This document shows, piece after piece, positions 52,295-60,787 of a stretch of DNA of 64,000 bases. Position numbers and translations under genes: made by a program. A model generated the notes under the pieces. That model did not search any database. It was given only the letters and a program-made list of their open reading frames with translations, and was not told the DNA's origin. The stretch comes from UBA4416 sp040387475. Lineage in GTDB: Bacteria; Bacteroidota; Bacteroidia; B-17B0; Aurantibacillaceae. Numbering within the stretch: position 1 is the stretch's first letter; every line of letters begins with the position of its first letter. The stretch spans positions 21,667 to 85,666 of the forward strand of contig JAZKDT010000055.1 of NCBI GenBank assembly GCA_040387475.1, read 5' to 3'.

Positions 52295-53581
52295 TTAAAT
52301 CATTCCTCTTGCTTTTAATTCTAAATATTTGTTTAATGTATTAACGGTTAGCTGTTGCGGTTTAGTGTAAACACACTGTATACCTGATTTTTGCAACTCA
52401 TGAGTGATCTGGGTTTTCTCATAATCAAACTTCTTTGCAATTGTTTGGCTGTATATTTCGGAAGTGTTCCTGGTTTTTTTATTGAGCAATTCATATAACT
52501 CTGTATTCTCAAAAATGATCACAACAACTAAATGATACTTAGCCAGTTGTTTAATGTATTTCAATTGACGGCGAAGTCCACCCAGTGTTTCAAAATTAGT
52601 ATACAATAGCAGCAAGCTTCTTTGTGTAATCTTTGTTCGAACGTGATTTAACAATACCTCATAATTACTCTCGGCAAAATTAGTAGACGCGTTATATAAA
52701 TTTTCCTGAATCCGGTATAGCTGATTTCCTTTTCTATCGGCCATAACCGAATTATTAATGGTATTTGAAAACGTGATTAATCCTGGCTTATCCTGTTTAA
52801 TATAGCTAATGTGGCTAAGTATCAAAGCAGCATTAATTGAATAATCCAACAGGCTTAATTCTTCAAAAGGCATTTTCATTATACGTCCCATATCAATGAT
52901 CGAGTATACCTGTTGTGCTCTTTCATCCCTGTAATGATTAACCATTAACTGATTTTTTCGGGCGGTTGCCTTCCAATTAATTGTTCTTACATCATTTCCG
53001 ATAACATATTCTTTAATGTGATCAAACTCTGAGCTTTGTCCAATTTTTCGCAGTTTTTTAATACCGGTATCAACCAACCTGTCGCTTATCGCAATTAATT
53101 CGTATTGGTGTATTTTTATGAATGACGGATAGCAAGGCATCATTAATCTATCTGGCGTTATAAATCTTCGTTTTGTTAACCCCAAGATTGAGCTCACATA
53201 GGCGATAGTATTTCCGAAATGATACTCGCCCCTGGCAACCGGACGCAATGTATATTTAACCTTTTGCGATTGGTTTGACGTTAGTGTTTTAGAAATATTG
53301 AAATTCCTGTATTGAAACTGCTCAGGTATTTCGTCGATAATTACTACAGTAATGGTAAATGAATAATTATTTTTAAACTGTAAAAAAATATCGTTTTCAT
53401 CCCCATTTGATAATTTTTGATGTGCTGCGGAGCGGTGTATTACAAATCCGGCTGAGTTCGCGAATAAAAACAGTAAATCGCCGGTGGTTAACAGCGCCAG
53501 AAACCAAAAACCAATTAATCCTACTAAATATAACCAGGGATATATGAACGCAAAAACAAAAAGACATACAATGACTCCCAA
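52295..53581 (-). CDS. DUF58 family protein, N-terminus uncertain
   Basis: A DUF58 protein (428 residues from TTG 53581). The DUF58 block is ERWxxxxA-like: YVIGNDVRTINWKATARKNQ near residue 200, with vWA-like flanks. Two N-terminal helices anchor it. In-frame sequence continues upstream of TTG without a stop to 53644, encoding KKFRYIFNSVFFTKRLYIALG, exactly the usual DUF58 N-terminus. No ATG, GTG or TTG is present there: at the MoxR stop the bases read TAATC, where TAATG would be expected. Either ATC at 53644 acts as the start, or the start was lost. DUF58 proteins are frequently partners of MoxR ATPases. Confidence 0.8.
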   Translation of the reverse strand: MGVIVCLFVFAFIYPWLYLVGLIGFWFLALLTTGDLLFLFANSAGFVIHRSAAHQKLSNGDENDIFLQFKNNYSFTITVVIIDEIPEQFQYRNFNISKTLTSNQSQKVKYTLRPVARGEYHFGNTIAYVSSILGLTKRRFITPDRLMMPCYPSFIKIHQYELIAISDRLVDTGIKKLRKIGQSSEFDHIKEYVIGNDVRTINWKATARKNQLMVNHYRDERAQQVYSIIDMGRIMKMPFEELSLLDYSINAALILSHISYIKQDKPGLITFSNTINNSVMADRKGNQLYRIQENLYNASTNFAESNYEVLLNHVRTKITQRSLLLLYTNFETLGGLRRQLKYIKQLAKYHLVVVIIFENTELYELLNKKTRNTSEIYSQTIAKKFDYEKTQITHELQKSGIQCVYTKPQQLTVNTLNKYLELKARGMI

Positions 53582-53643
53582 AGCAATATAAAGTCGCTTT
53601 GTAAAAAAAACAGAGTTGAATATGTATCTAAATTTTTTGATGA

Positions 53644-54618
53644 TTACCTTGGGATCTCGATTTTATCTACCAATTGCTGAATAACAGCATCCACGGAAAT
53701 CCCTTCCATTTCTTTCTCAGGTGTTAATACTACACGATGTCGTAATACAGGTGCGCACACATATTTGATATCGTCCGGACTCACAAAATCTCGTCCCCGC
53801 ATGCATGCACATGCTTTAGCAGCATTTAAAATAGCTATTGACGCTCTTGGTGACGCTCCTAAATACAGAAAAGGGTTTTGACGTGTACTACCTACAATTT
53901 GCGCGATATACTTAAATAAATGTTCTTCAACTAAAATTGCCGATACAGTATTTCTTAACGTATGCATCTCCCCTTTTTCTAAAACAGCTTTTATCTGACT
54001 CAAATCCATTTTATTACCACTCGCATGGGAGTTTTGCAAAATCGAAATTTCTTCTTCAAGATTTGGATAGCTCACCTGAAGCTTAAATAAAAAACGGTCG
54101 AGTTGCGCTTCCGGCAAACGATAAGTCCCCTCCTGTTCAATAGGATTTTGCGTGGCCAACACCATAAATGGCACCTCCAACTTGTATGTTTTTCCATCTG
54201 CCGTGATTTGGCGTTCTTCCATAGCTTCAAACAAAGCAGCTTGTGTTTTGGCTGGAGCCCTGTTGATCTCATCTGCCAACACGATATTGGTAAATAAAGG
54301 TCCTTGTTTAAATTCAAAATCGTTTGTTTTTGAATTGTAGATAGAAATTCCGGTGATATCACTTGGCATCAAATCAGGTGTGAACTGAATTCTTTTAAAA
54401 TCGGCATGAATACTTTTTGCCATCAACTTAGCAGTTAAAGTTTTAGCAACACCCGGTACTCCTTCAATTAACACGTGGCCATCAGCCAATAGCGCTATGA
54501 TCAAATAATCAACTAGGTGATTTTGGCCTACCAGGTAATTAGCTAATTCTTTTTTTATCAATTCAACTTTTGTGGTTAACTCAGTAAGATTAACGCGGTT
54601 CTCAAAATTTTCCATCAA
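53644..54618 (-). CDS. MoxR-family AAA+ ATPase
   Basis: A 324-residue AAA+ ATPase. Walker A is GVPGVAKTLTAK (about 55-66), Walker B is VLADEINRAPAKTQAAL (about 112) with the sensor-1 block MVLATQNPIEQEGTYRLPEAQ, and the arginine/sensor-2 region includes YLGASPRASIAIL. MoxR proteins act as chaperones that assemble or activate partner complexes, usually vWA or DUF58 proteins. It lies directly upstream of the DUF58 gene, with the four-base overlap from DUF4350 above it. Confidence 0.92.
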   Translation of the reverse strand: MMENFENRVNLTELTTKVELIKKELANYLVGQNHLVDYLIIALLADGHVLIEGVPGVAKTLTAKLMAKSIHADFKRIQFTPDLMPSDITGISIYNSKTNDFEFKQGPLFTNIVLADEINRAPAKTQAALFEAMEERQITADGKTYKLEVPFMVLATQNPIEQEGTYRLPEAQLDRFLFKLQVSYPNLEEEISILQNSHASGNKMDLSQIKAVLEKGEMHTLRNTVSAILVEEHLFKYIAQIVGSTRQNPFLYLGASPRASIAILNAAKACACMRGRDFVSPDDIKYVCAPVLRHRVVLTPEKEMEGISVDAVIQQLVDKIEIPR

Positions 54619-55820
54619 CGTATACTTTTTTGTTTAAAATTATTAATTCTATCGTTCAGTTCTATTAAATCATTTTCGGTTAATGCCGGAGCGTGTTTTA
54701 TGTTTTCGCAATACGAAAATAGTTTTTTAATATCCTCCTGGCTTATTCCGCTTAGCTTATGAATAGTGATATAAAACTCTTCGTTGATTTCATTTGTATT
54801 GACATGGAATTTCTTCCGAACATCAAAATAAAAGTATTGAATTGTCTCTTCGGCTATGTGTTTATGGTTATTTGAATTGTAATATACATGGCTAACCACA
54901 TCAATAAATTCTAAAGTAGAATTTTTGAGAGGTGTAATTACAGGTATCGGTCTTTGCTTGCGCTTAATTTCAAAAAGCATAAAAAAGAGCAATCCCAGCA
55001 ATAAAATAACATATGCCATATACAAAGCATCGCTGTTAAATATGAACTGAAAAATCCCTTTTTGTTGAATGTTATAGTCCTTATAATACTCATCCCAAAC
55101 GATCCGTTTATTGGCTATCAAACTTAACAACGTATAGGTATAAAACCGGTTTTTGTGATCAACGATAAATAAATTGCCAAAAACATCCGGAACGGAACAT
55201 AGAATTAACTTACCTTTTCCAATTGTAGCCTGCAATAAAACCGGATCAGATTTGCTGTTTATGGATGTAACTTTAAAACGTGCTGTATCGAACTTTACAA
55301 AAAAACTTTCAAACGCAACCTGCGGATAAGTATACCATTTTTGTACATTATTTTTGGGTTGAACATATGCAATTTCAAAAGCTTTGGTCTTCAACAAAGA
55401 ATCGAGCTTGATGCCATTGCTAAACCAATTACTCTGAGTTTCCAAAGCAAAGGTGTCTTTTAGTGCGGAAGAAAATGCTGTTGCACACATCATCACCGTG
55501 TTGCCTTTATTTAAATACTCGAATAAATTTTCGACGTCCAATTTAGAAAACTCAATATCATTATTTACAATAATTAACGCCTGATTCGAATCGCTGGTTT
55601 GTTGGTTAAGACTATAAAAGTTTTGTTGATTAATTTCTATATTATTGGAGAACGCAGGGTCCAGCAAGTTAAACATAGCATAACATCCAAATGGAATTTT
55701 ATCGTTTTTTGAGTAAGTTCGCCGCCAATCAATTGGTTTGGGTTGAAAATATTGCAGCAATACAACAGCTAAAAAAATAGCTCCCAGCACATAATAATAT
55801 TTTTTGCTGCCGCTAAACAT
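54615..55820 (-). CDS. DUF4350 domain protein
   Basis: A 401-residue inner-membrane protein. An N-terminal helix (about 9-24) precedes a soluble domain with PKPIDWRRTYSKNDKIPFGC and YLNKGNTVMMCATAF, the DUF4350 (GATase-like) pattern. A second helix (about 262-284) precedes a cytoplasmic helical tail (PALTENDLIELNDRINNFK). It is in a continuous minus-strand run with the MoxR gene (four-base overlap) and the DUF4129 gene (eight-base overlap). Function is unknown. Confidence 0.8.
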   Translation of the reverse strand: MFSGSKKYYYVLGAIFLAVVLLQYFQPKPIDWRRTYSKNDKIPFGCYAMFNLLDPAFSNNIEINQQNFYSLNQQTSDSNQALIIVNNDIEFSKLDVENLFEYLNKGNTVMMCATAFSSALKDTFALETQSNWFSNGIKLDSLLKTKAFEIAYVQPKNNVQKWYTYPQVAFESFFVKFDTARFKVTSINSKSDPVLLQATIGKGKLILCSVPDVFGNLFIVDHKNRFYTYTLLSLIANKRIVWDEYYKDYNIQQKGIFQFIFNSDALYMAYVILLLGLLFFMLFEIKRKQRPIPVITPLKNSTLEFIDVVSHVYYNSNNHKHIAEETIQYFYFDVRKKFHVNTNEINEEFYITIHKLSGISQEDIKKLFSYCENIKHAPALTENDLIELNDRINNFKQKSIR

Positions 55821-56532
55821 TTATGCTTGTTTCAAATTTTTTAAAATTGGCTTCAAATAACTGATAATCTGATTCGGAAATAGCGTACTGTCCGTACCAC
55901 ACATAGTCATAAATCCTACTAAGCTCCATAAAATGCTTTTGATACGGCATTTTTGTTAATTCTAAAGAATAGTCAATGTTTGTTTTATAGGGTTGATAAA
56001 TGATGGTTCCTTTTTGATTTAATGCAAATAACTGTTTCAAATACAGCCAACGAACGGCGACACGAAAATCACGTTCCTGATAGGCCTTTAATATTTTTTC
56101 ATCGAAATCCACATTTGCGATATCTTCGACATCTGAAAAATTAAACGCTGCATTCCTGGTATTGCCTTTAAGAAAACTGGTAAACTCTGTTCGTGTTAAT
56201 AACCAGATAACGACTGTTACGCCTGCTATGACCAAAATCCACATAACTATTTTTTGCATTGTTATCTTATCGTCATAATCCGCTTTACCGAAAATAGAAT
56301 TGAGAAGCCAATCCCAAATCTTATCCCAAAATCCTATTTCTGTGTCTTCTACCTTTTTTGCGAAATCAAGATTTACTTCACTAAACACTTCTTGTTCCTG
56401 AACTTTAGAAGGTTGATGCATTTTAACGAAAGTTGAATCATACCGCCCTGCATTAGATTTATTTACACTCCATAAGTGAGTATTTACAAACAAAAACAGG
56501 GTATAAAACCAGATATATATAGAAAATTTCAA
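55813..56532 (-). CDS. DUF4129 domain protein
   Basis: A 239-residue protein with a signal-like first helix (IYIWFYTLFLFVNTHLWS), a second membrane helix (about 94-114, MWILVIAGVTVVIWLL) and the DUF4129 C-terminal domain (RDFRVAVRWLYLKQLFALNQ, then YDYVWYGQYAISESDYQLFE). The DUF4129 block is often found with MoxR and DUF58 in transglutaminase-like or membrane assemblies. It overlaps the DUF4350 gene by eight bases. Confidence 0.85.
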   Translation of the reverse strand: MKFSIYIWFYTLFLFVNTHLWSVNKSNAGRYDSTFVKMHQPSKVQEQEVFSEVNLDFAKKVEDTEIGFWDKIWDWLLNSIFGKADYDDKITMQKIVMWILVIAGVTVVIWLLTRTEFTSFLKGNTRNAAFNFSDVEDIANVDFDEKILKAYQERDFRVAVRWLYLKQLFALNQKGTIIYQPYKTNIDYSLELTKMPYQKHFMELSRIYDYVWYGQYAISESDYQLFEANFKKFETSINV

Positions 56533-56536
56533 TGAC

Positions 56537-57418
56537 TTATTTAATTTCGTCGATGCGCGATAACAGTTTCTTTCCTTTCACATTTTCTTCCTGACTCATA
56601 TATGAAAAGGCACTTATAACTACAAAAATAGCAATAATGCCTGCAGTTACTAATTGTTCGATGATATTGGCCACGGGAAAAATTTTAATAAAAAATTCTA
56701 TCGGAAATAAATTATAGAGGGCAGCAAATGTAGTTGTAATCATTTTTTGCAGAACTATTAATCCAACTAAAATCGCAGCAGTATTTATCCAGATATGTGT
56801 ATGATTTTTAAAATTGGCTCTTACTCTATGGGCAGCGTGTATGAGGTTAAAATTGTCCGATAAACCTAAAAATAGTGCGGAAAGTAAAAAGTAACATAGA
56901 AATGGGACAAAAACAGCAAGGATATAAAACAATGAAAAACCAAATATATCTGTCATATCGGTATCCAAATACATAAAGGCTAATACGATGCAACTAAATC
57001 CAACTAATAAAATAATCAGCATACTAAATAATGACAGGAGATTACCTTTTGTTTTTTTGAAGATATCCATCCAGGTAATCACAGTTTCCGCTGAATTTTG
57101 ATTATAAATGTGCATATAGTTATAAATAACTATGCATTCGAGATAAACGATGGCTATTAAGTATAGCGGATTAAATCCTAAAGAAGCTTTTATTTTATAT
57201 ATGATTGCTACCATGTCATATAACAAAGGTGCTGCTCTTACTTTATCAGGAAGAAAAATAAAACCAGATATCAGTAGTGTAAAAGGAATGATCAAACAAT
57301 AAATCGACTGAAATAATGGCCTAAAGTTTTTGCCAATAAAACGCATAGAGTCGTTCACAAGCTGCAATAAATTGCGCTCCCGACTAAAATCAATTTTTGG
57401 CTTTTGTACAATTTCCAT
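56537..57418 (-). CDS. Multi-pass membrane protein, paralog 1 of the cluster
   Basis: A 293-residue membrane protein with about six hydrophobic helices. The N-terminus begins EIVQKPKIDFSRERNLLQLV and the C-terminus ends with MSQEENVKGKKLLSRIDEIK, a charged cytoplasmic tail shared with the next gene (MSHEENHEGKGLMSRLDEIK). The two are clear paralogs. It starts 13 bases after the stop of the paralog upstream and stops four bases before the DUF4129 start. No function is recognised. Confidence 0.78.
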   Translation of the reverse strand: MEIVQKPKIDFSRERNLLQLVNDSMRFIGKNFRPLFQSIYCLIIPFTLLISGFIFLPDKVRAAPLLYDMVAIIYKIKASLGFNPLYLIAIVYLECIVIYNYMHIYNQNSAETVITWMDIFKKTKGNLLSLFSMLIILLVGFSCIVLAFMYLDTDMTDIFGFSLFYILAVFVPFLCYFLLSALFLGLSDNFNLIHAAHRVRANFKNHTHIWINTAAILVGLIVLQKMITTTFAALYNLFPIEFFIKIFPVANIIEQLVTAGIIAIFVVISAFSYMSQEENVKGKKLLSRIDEIK

Positions 57419-57431
57419 ATAGCGGATGATG

Positions 57432-58379
57432 TTATTTTATTTCATCCAGGCGCGACATTAATCCTTTTCCCTCGTGATTTTCTTCGTGGCTCATAAAATT
57501 GAATGCTGAAATTAAGTGAGAAATAGAACTAGTGCAATGTGTTAAAAACATTCCCAATGTATAAAATGCCATTAATAACATATTGGCGCCCGACGAAGTA
57601 TCTTCAACCCCAGGAGTTTTCATTCTCGAAAACATACTCATCATAGCCATAATACTTGCAGGCAAATTAAATATGGTTTGCAAAATAGCCAACCCTATTA
57701 ATACAACTACCATGATCAACCATGTCCACCAAAAGTTACCAGATAAATATTTTCTTACCTTAACCATTGCTGGAAAAATAAAAATCCTGTCTCTTACGAC
57801 TACGTAAAATGCCGCGGGTATAAAATAATACATAACAGGTGCAAAGATGATAACTGTTGCAAATATTGAAAGACCCACGAGAACACCTCCCGCCACGCCG
57901 AGCATTGAAGTGATACCAATACCAATCAATACCATTATGGTTATTAATACCACAAAAGTCAGCAAAAAAACAATGGTTGAAATAATGAGGCTGCCAATAT
58001 TACTCCACAAACGTTTACCAACTTCCGACACAGTTATCTTTTCGCCAAATGGTTTTTCGTTATACAAAACCAGATAATTATAAACCACACTACTTAGCAG
58101 AATATTAGATATTATTCCAAAAAGAACAAGAGCGCCTATTGATAAAAAGTATGTTACGTTAAACATCCCTAAAGGATTAGTTGGGTCTGATGTAATATTA
58201 GTCATCACAGTTGTTTGCATATAAGCATAACAAAGTCCCATTAATAAAATGAATGGGCCAACTATCAATATAATACTGGAGAAAAATGTTTTAAAGTTTT
58301 GTTTTAAAAATTTAAATGAATCTCCAAGCACCGATGAAAAATCACGTTGCTTTCTAAATTCAATTTTTTGTTGTTGCAT
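57432..58379 (-). CDS. Multi-pass membrane protein, paralog 2 of the cluster
   Basis: A 315-residue membrane protein with about six helices (FFSSIILIVGPFILLMGLC, YFLSIGALVLFGIISNILL, TFVVLITIMVLIGIGI and others). The N-terminal QKIEFRKQRDFSSVLGDSF and the C-terminal MSHEENHEGKGLMSRLDEIK tail match its paralog. It overlaps the SpoIIM gene by 20 bases, the strongest coupling in this cluster. Confidence 0.78.
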   Translation of the reverse strand: MQQQKIEFRKQRDFSSVLGDSFKFLKQNFKTFFSSIILIVGPFILLMGLCYAYMQTTVMTNITSDPTNPLGMFNVTYFLSIGALVLFGIISNILLSSVVYNYLVLYNEKPFGEKITVSEVGKRLWSNIGSLIISTIVFLLTFVVLITIMVLIGIGITSMLGVAGGVLVGLSIFATVIIFAPVMYYFIPAAFYVVVRDRIFIFPAMVKVRKYLSGNFWWTWLIMVVVLIGLAILQTIFNLPASIMAMMSMFSRMKTPGVEDTSSGANMLLMAFYTLGMFLTHCTSSISHLISAFNFMSHEENHEGKGLMSRLDEIK

Positions 58380-59334
58380 AATGGTTGTTGTTTTTAAGTT
58401 TTAACGGGAGCCAGATAAAATACCAGATCAAAAAAGTTAATGATCCAAAAATGATAATGAGGCTAAGCCATAGGGGCATTTCAGTGTACCGGGTGATAAA
58501 ACTTTCTAAAAAACCCGCGCACATAAACACAGGAATAAGTCCAATCACGATTTTTATACCATCTTTTGATCCTCTTTTAAAGGACTCCAGTCTGCTGTAA
58601 GTTCCTGGAAACATAAAGCTGTTACCTAATACAAATCCGGCACATCCGGCAATTACAATAGCCGATATTTCCAGGGTACCATGAATCCACACTACTTTTA
58701 ATGCTTTTCCCAACACGTTGTATTGATGAAACATTGCCAAAAAAGATCCAAGCATAATACAGTTGTATAGCAAATAAAAACCTGTGCCCAGGGAAAATAA
58801 CATTCCCATGGCAAACATCACAAACGATACCCGGATATTATTTATTGTTATGTAAAAATACATGAAGCCTTCGGGTGCCTCGCCATATATGCCTAAGGGA
58901 TTTCCCTTTTTAATTCTTTCGATCGTTTGATTCACGTATTCATCGCCCATGATTATGCGAACAAAAGTATCATCATATAGCTGAGAAGCGGCGCCGAGCA
59001 AAGTCCCTATAATAGCCAAAACAAAAGATACTAATAATAAATTATGGTACTTGCCAAACAGTGTTGGCACTTCTGTTTTCCAGAACGATAAAATTTTTTT
59101 ATTGCTTTCCTTTTTGTTTTTATAAACGAGTTGGTGAATTCTGGAAGCTAATCCATTTAAATATGTAACGCTTTTGCTACCCTGGTAATTGCTTTTTGCG
59201 TACGAAAAATCATCTGTTATTTCGATAAAAATTTCAGTCACTTTTGCAGGATGTTTAACCTCGCCCTTATCCAGCAAAATTTCATATTCTTCCCACTTAG
59301 ACGAATTTTGTTTTAAAAATGTAATTTCTTTCAC
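58360..59334 (-). CDS. Stage II sporulation protein M-like membrane protein
   Basis: A 324-residue SpoIIM-family protein. A soluble start of about 100 residues is followed by five or six helices with the family elements NNIRVSFVMFAMGMLFSLG, GSFLAMFHQY and WIHGTLEISAIVIAGCAGFV. Despite the name it has no sporulation role in this non-sporulating phylum; SpoIIM-type proteins recur beside RDD, MoxR and DUF58 genes in Bacteroidota. It is the first gene of the minus-strand cluster and is divergent from the RDD gene. Confidence 0.9.
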   Translation of the reverse strand: MKEITFLKQNSSKWEEYEILLDKGEVKHPAKVTEIFIEITDDFSYAKSNYQGSKSVTYLNGLASRIHQLVYKNKKESNKKILSFWKTEVPTLFGKYHNLLLVSFVLAIIGTLLGAASQLYDDTFVRIIMGDEYVNQTIERIKKGNPLGIYGEAPEGFMYFYITINNIRVSFVMFAMGMLFSLGTGFYLLYNCIMLGSFLAMFHQYNVLGKALKVVWIHGTLEISAIVIAGCAGFVLGNSFMFPGTYSRLESFKRGSKDGIKIVIGLIPVFMCAGFLESFITRYTEMPLWLSLIIIFGSLTFLIWYFIWLPLKLKNNNHYATTKN

Positions 59335-59377
59335 ACAATACTTTTAATTCCAATATAAATTTATCAATTTTGTTTAA

Positions 59378-60112
59378 ATGGACGCAATAATAATTACAAC
59401 TACCCAAAATGTTGATCTGGAGTATGATCCAGCCGGTGTAGGCTATAGAATTTTAGCAACATTACTGGATGGCGTTTTTATTGTAGTTTATGCTCTTCTT
59501 ATGTTGCTGATGTTTACTCAATTTGGTTTCAATTACTTTTACAGCAGTAATCAATATTTGGCCACCACTCTCATAATTATTTGCGGGCTTCCGGTTTTAA
59601 TGTATCACTTTTTAAGTGAAACGTTAATGAACGGACAAAGCTTTGGCAAAAAGATCATTGGAATTAAGGTGGTAAAGCTGGATGGTACACAACCAGGGAT
59701 CAGCTCTTATGTATTAAGATCCATTTTAAGAATTATCGATCTTCAATTATTTAGTGGAGTAATTGGACTGATAACCGTTGTTGTATCCGATAATAGCCAG
59801 CGATTAGGTGATATGGCTGCAGGCACTACTGTGATTAAGTTAGGGCCAAAAACAACTTTAAGAGATACGATCCTGTATAGACAGGTAGACAATTACAAAA
59901 TTGTTTTTGAGCAAGTTGCTTTGCTATCCGACAAAGATGTGGCTATCGTAAAAGAAATTCTGGAACATAGTATCACCAATAATAAAAAGGAGAATTTGAC
60001 TCTGTTGTCTCAAAAAGTTAAAGCCAAAATGGGAGTTTCAAGCGACTTAAATGACGAGATTTTTTTGAAAACTATACTATTGGATTATAGTCATTATCAG
60101 TTTGAGAAGTAA
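59378..60112 (+). CDS. RDD family membrane protein
   Basis: A 244-residue protein with the RDD motif arrangement: YRILATLLDGVFIVVYALLM near residue 24 (Arg, Asp), NGQSFGKKIIGIKVVKLDG near 86 and SYVLRSILRIIDLQ near 108, within a three- or four-helix membrane domain, then a soluble C-terminal tail of about 80 residues. It is read divergently from SpoIIM across 43 bases. RDD next to SpoIIM and MoxR/DUF58 is a recurring arrangement in the phylum, indicating a shared, uncharacterised membrane function. Confidence 0.88.
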   Translation: MDAIIITTTQNVDLEYDPAGVGYRILATLLDGVFIVVYALLMLLMFTQFGFNYFYSSNQYLATTLIIICGLPVLMYHFLSETLMNGQSFGKKIIGIKVVKLDGTQPGISSYVLRSILRIIDLQLFSGVIGLITVVVSDNSQRLGDMAAGTTVIKLGPKTTLRDTILYRQVDNYKIVFEQVALLSDKDVAIVKEILEHSITNNKKENLTLLSQKVKAKMGVSSDLNDEIFLKTILLDYSHYQFEK

Positions 60113-60694
60113 TTATTTTTTCTTTTTGTTATAAGCTGTGTAAACAGCATCTAACTCTTCATACCACGCATCACCGTATTTACGGATCAAAGGTTCTTTC
60201 AGGAATTTAAAAACCGGCACATTTAGTTGGCTCCCACATTCGCACGCTGGTTTACATATATGCCATGAATGGTAGTTAACCGCTTCGTACTCTTTGTATT
60301 CTTTAACTCGTATGGGGTACAAATGGCAAGAGATAGGCTTTTTCCAGTCAATCTTACCGTCGAGATAAGCCTGCTCAATAGCGCATTTAGCGATATTTTT
60401 ATCATCAAAAAATACAAAAGCACATTCGGCACCATCGCTCACCAATGTTGTGGTGTAATCGCCATCGCTATCTAAAACGTATGTTCCTTGTTTTTCAACG
60501 GCAGCAATGCCTTCTTTATTCATATACGGTTTAACCGTTGGATACACCTTATCCAGGATCTTCAATTCTTTTTTATCCAATGGAGCTCCACTATCGCCCG
60601 ACACACAACATTCGCCTTTACAGGCATTGAGATCACAGACAAATTTTTTATCAAAAATATCCTCTGAAATAAGCGTATGGTTAATGGCGATCAT
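60113..60694 (-). CDS. DUF3109 family protein
   Basis: A 193-residue cytosolic protein with a conserved cysteine block near the N-terminus (CDLNACKGECCVSGDSGAPL) and further cysteines in AECAFVFF, AKCAIEQAY, CHLYPIRV and HICKPACECG. The cysteine-rich pattern suggests a metal or iron-sulfur site, related to the YkgJ-like zinc/iron-binding families, but function is not known. It is tail-to-tail with the RDD gene; the stops are adjacent. Confidence 0.88.
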   Translation of the reverse strand: MIAINHTLISEDIFDKKFVCDLNACKGECCVSGDSGAPLDKKELKILDKVYPTVKPYMNKEGIAAVEKQGTYVLDSDGDYTTTLVSDGAECAFVFFDDKNIAKCAIEQAYLDGKIDWKKPISCHLYPIRVKEYKEYEAVNYHSWHICKPACECGSQLNVPVFKFLKEPLIRKYGDAWYEELDAVYTAYNKKKK

Positions 60695-60759
60695 GGCTGT
60701 AAAGGTACGATAAATAACCCTTTTAACGAAAATTTAGTCGTTAACTAATGATAAACGGT

Positions 60760-60767
60760 TATCTTTG
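60760..60767 (+). promoter_or_regulatory. Predicted -7 element of the DarA-like gene
   Basis: TATCTTTG matches TAnnTTTG exactly, 20 bases before ATG 60788. A TTTAG at 60732-60736 could act as a distant -33. Confidence 0.5.
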
Positions 60768-60787
60768 GATAGCAGTAATTTACCATT

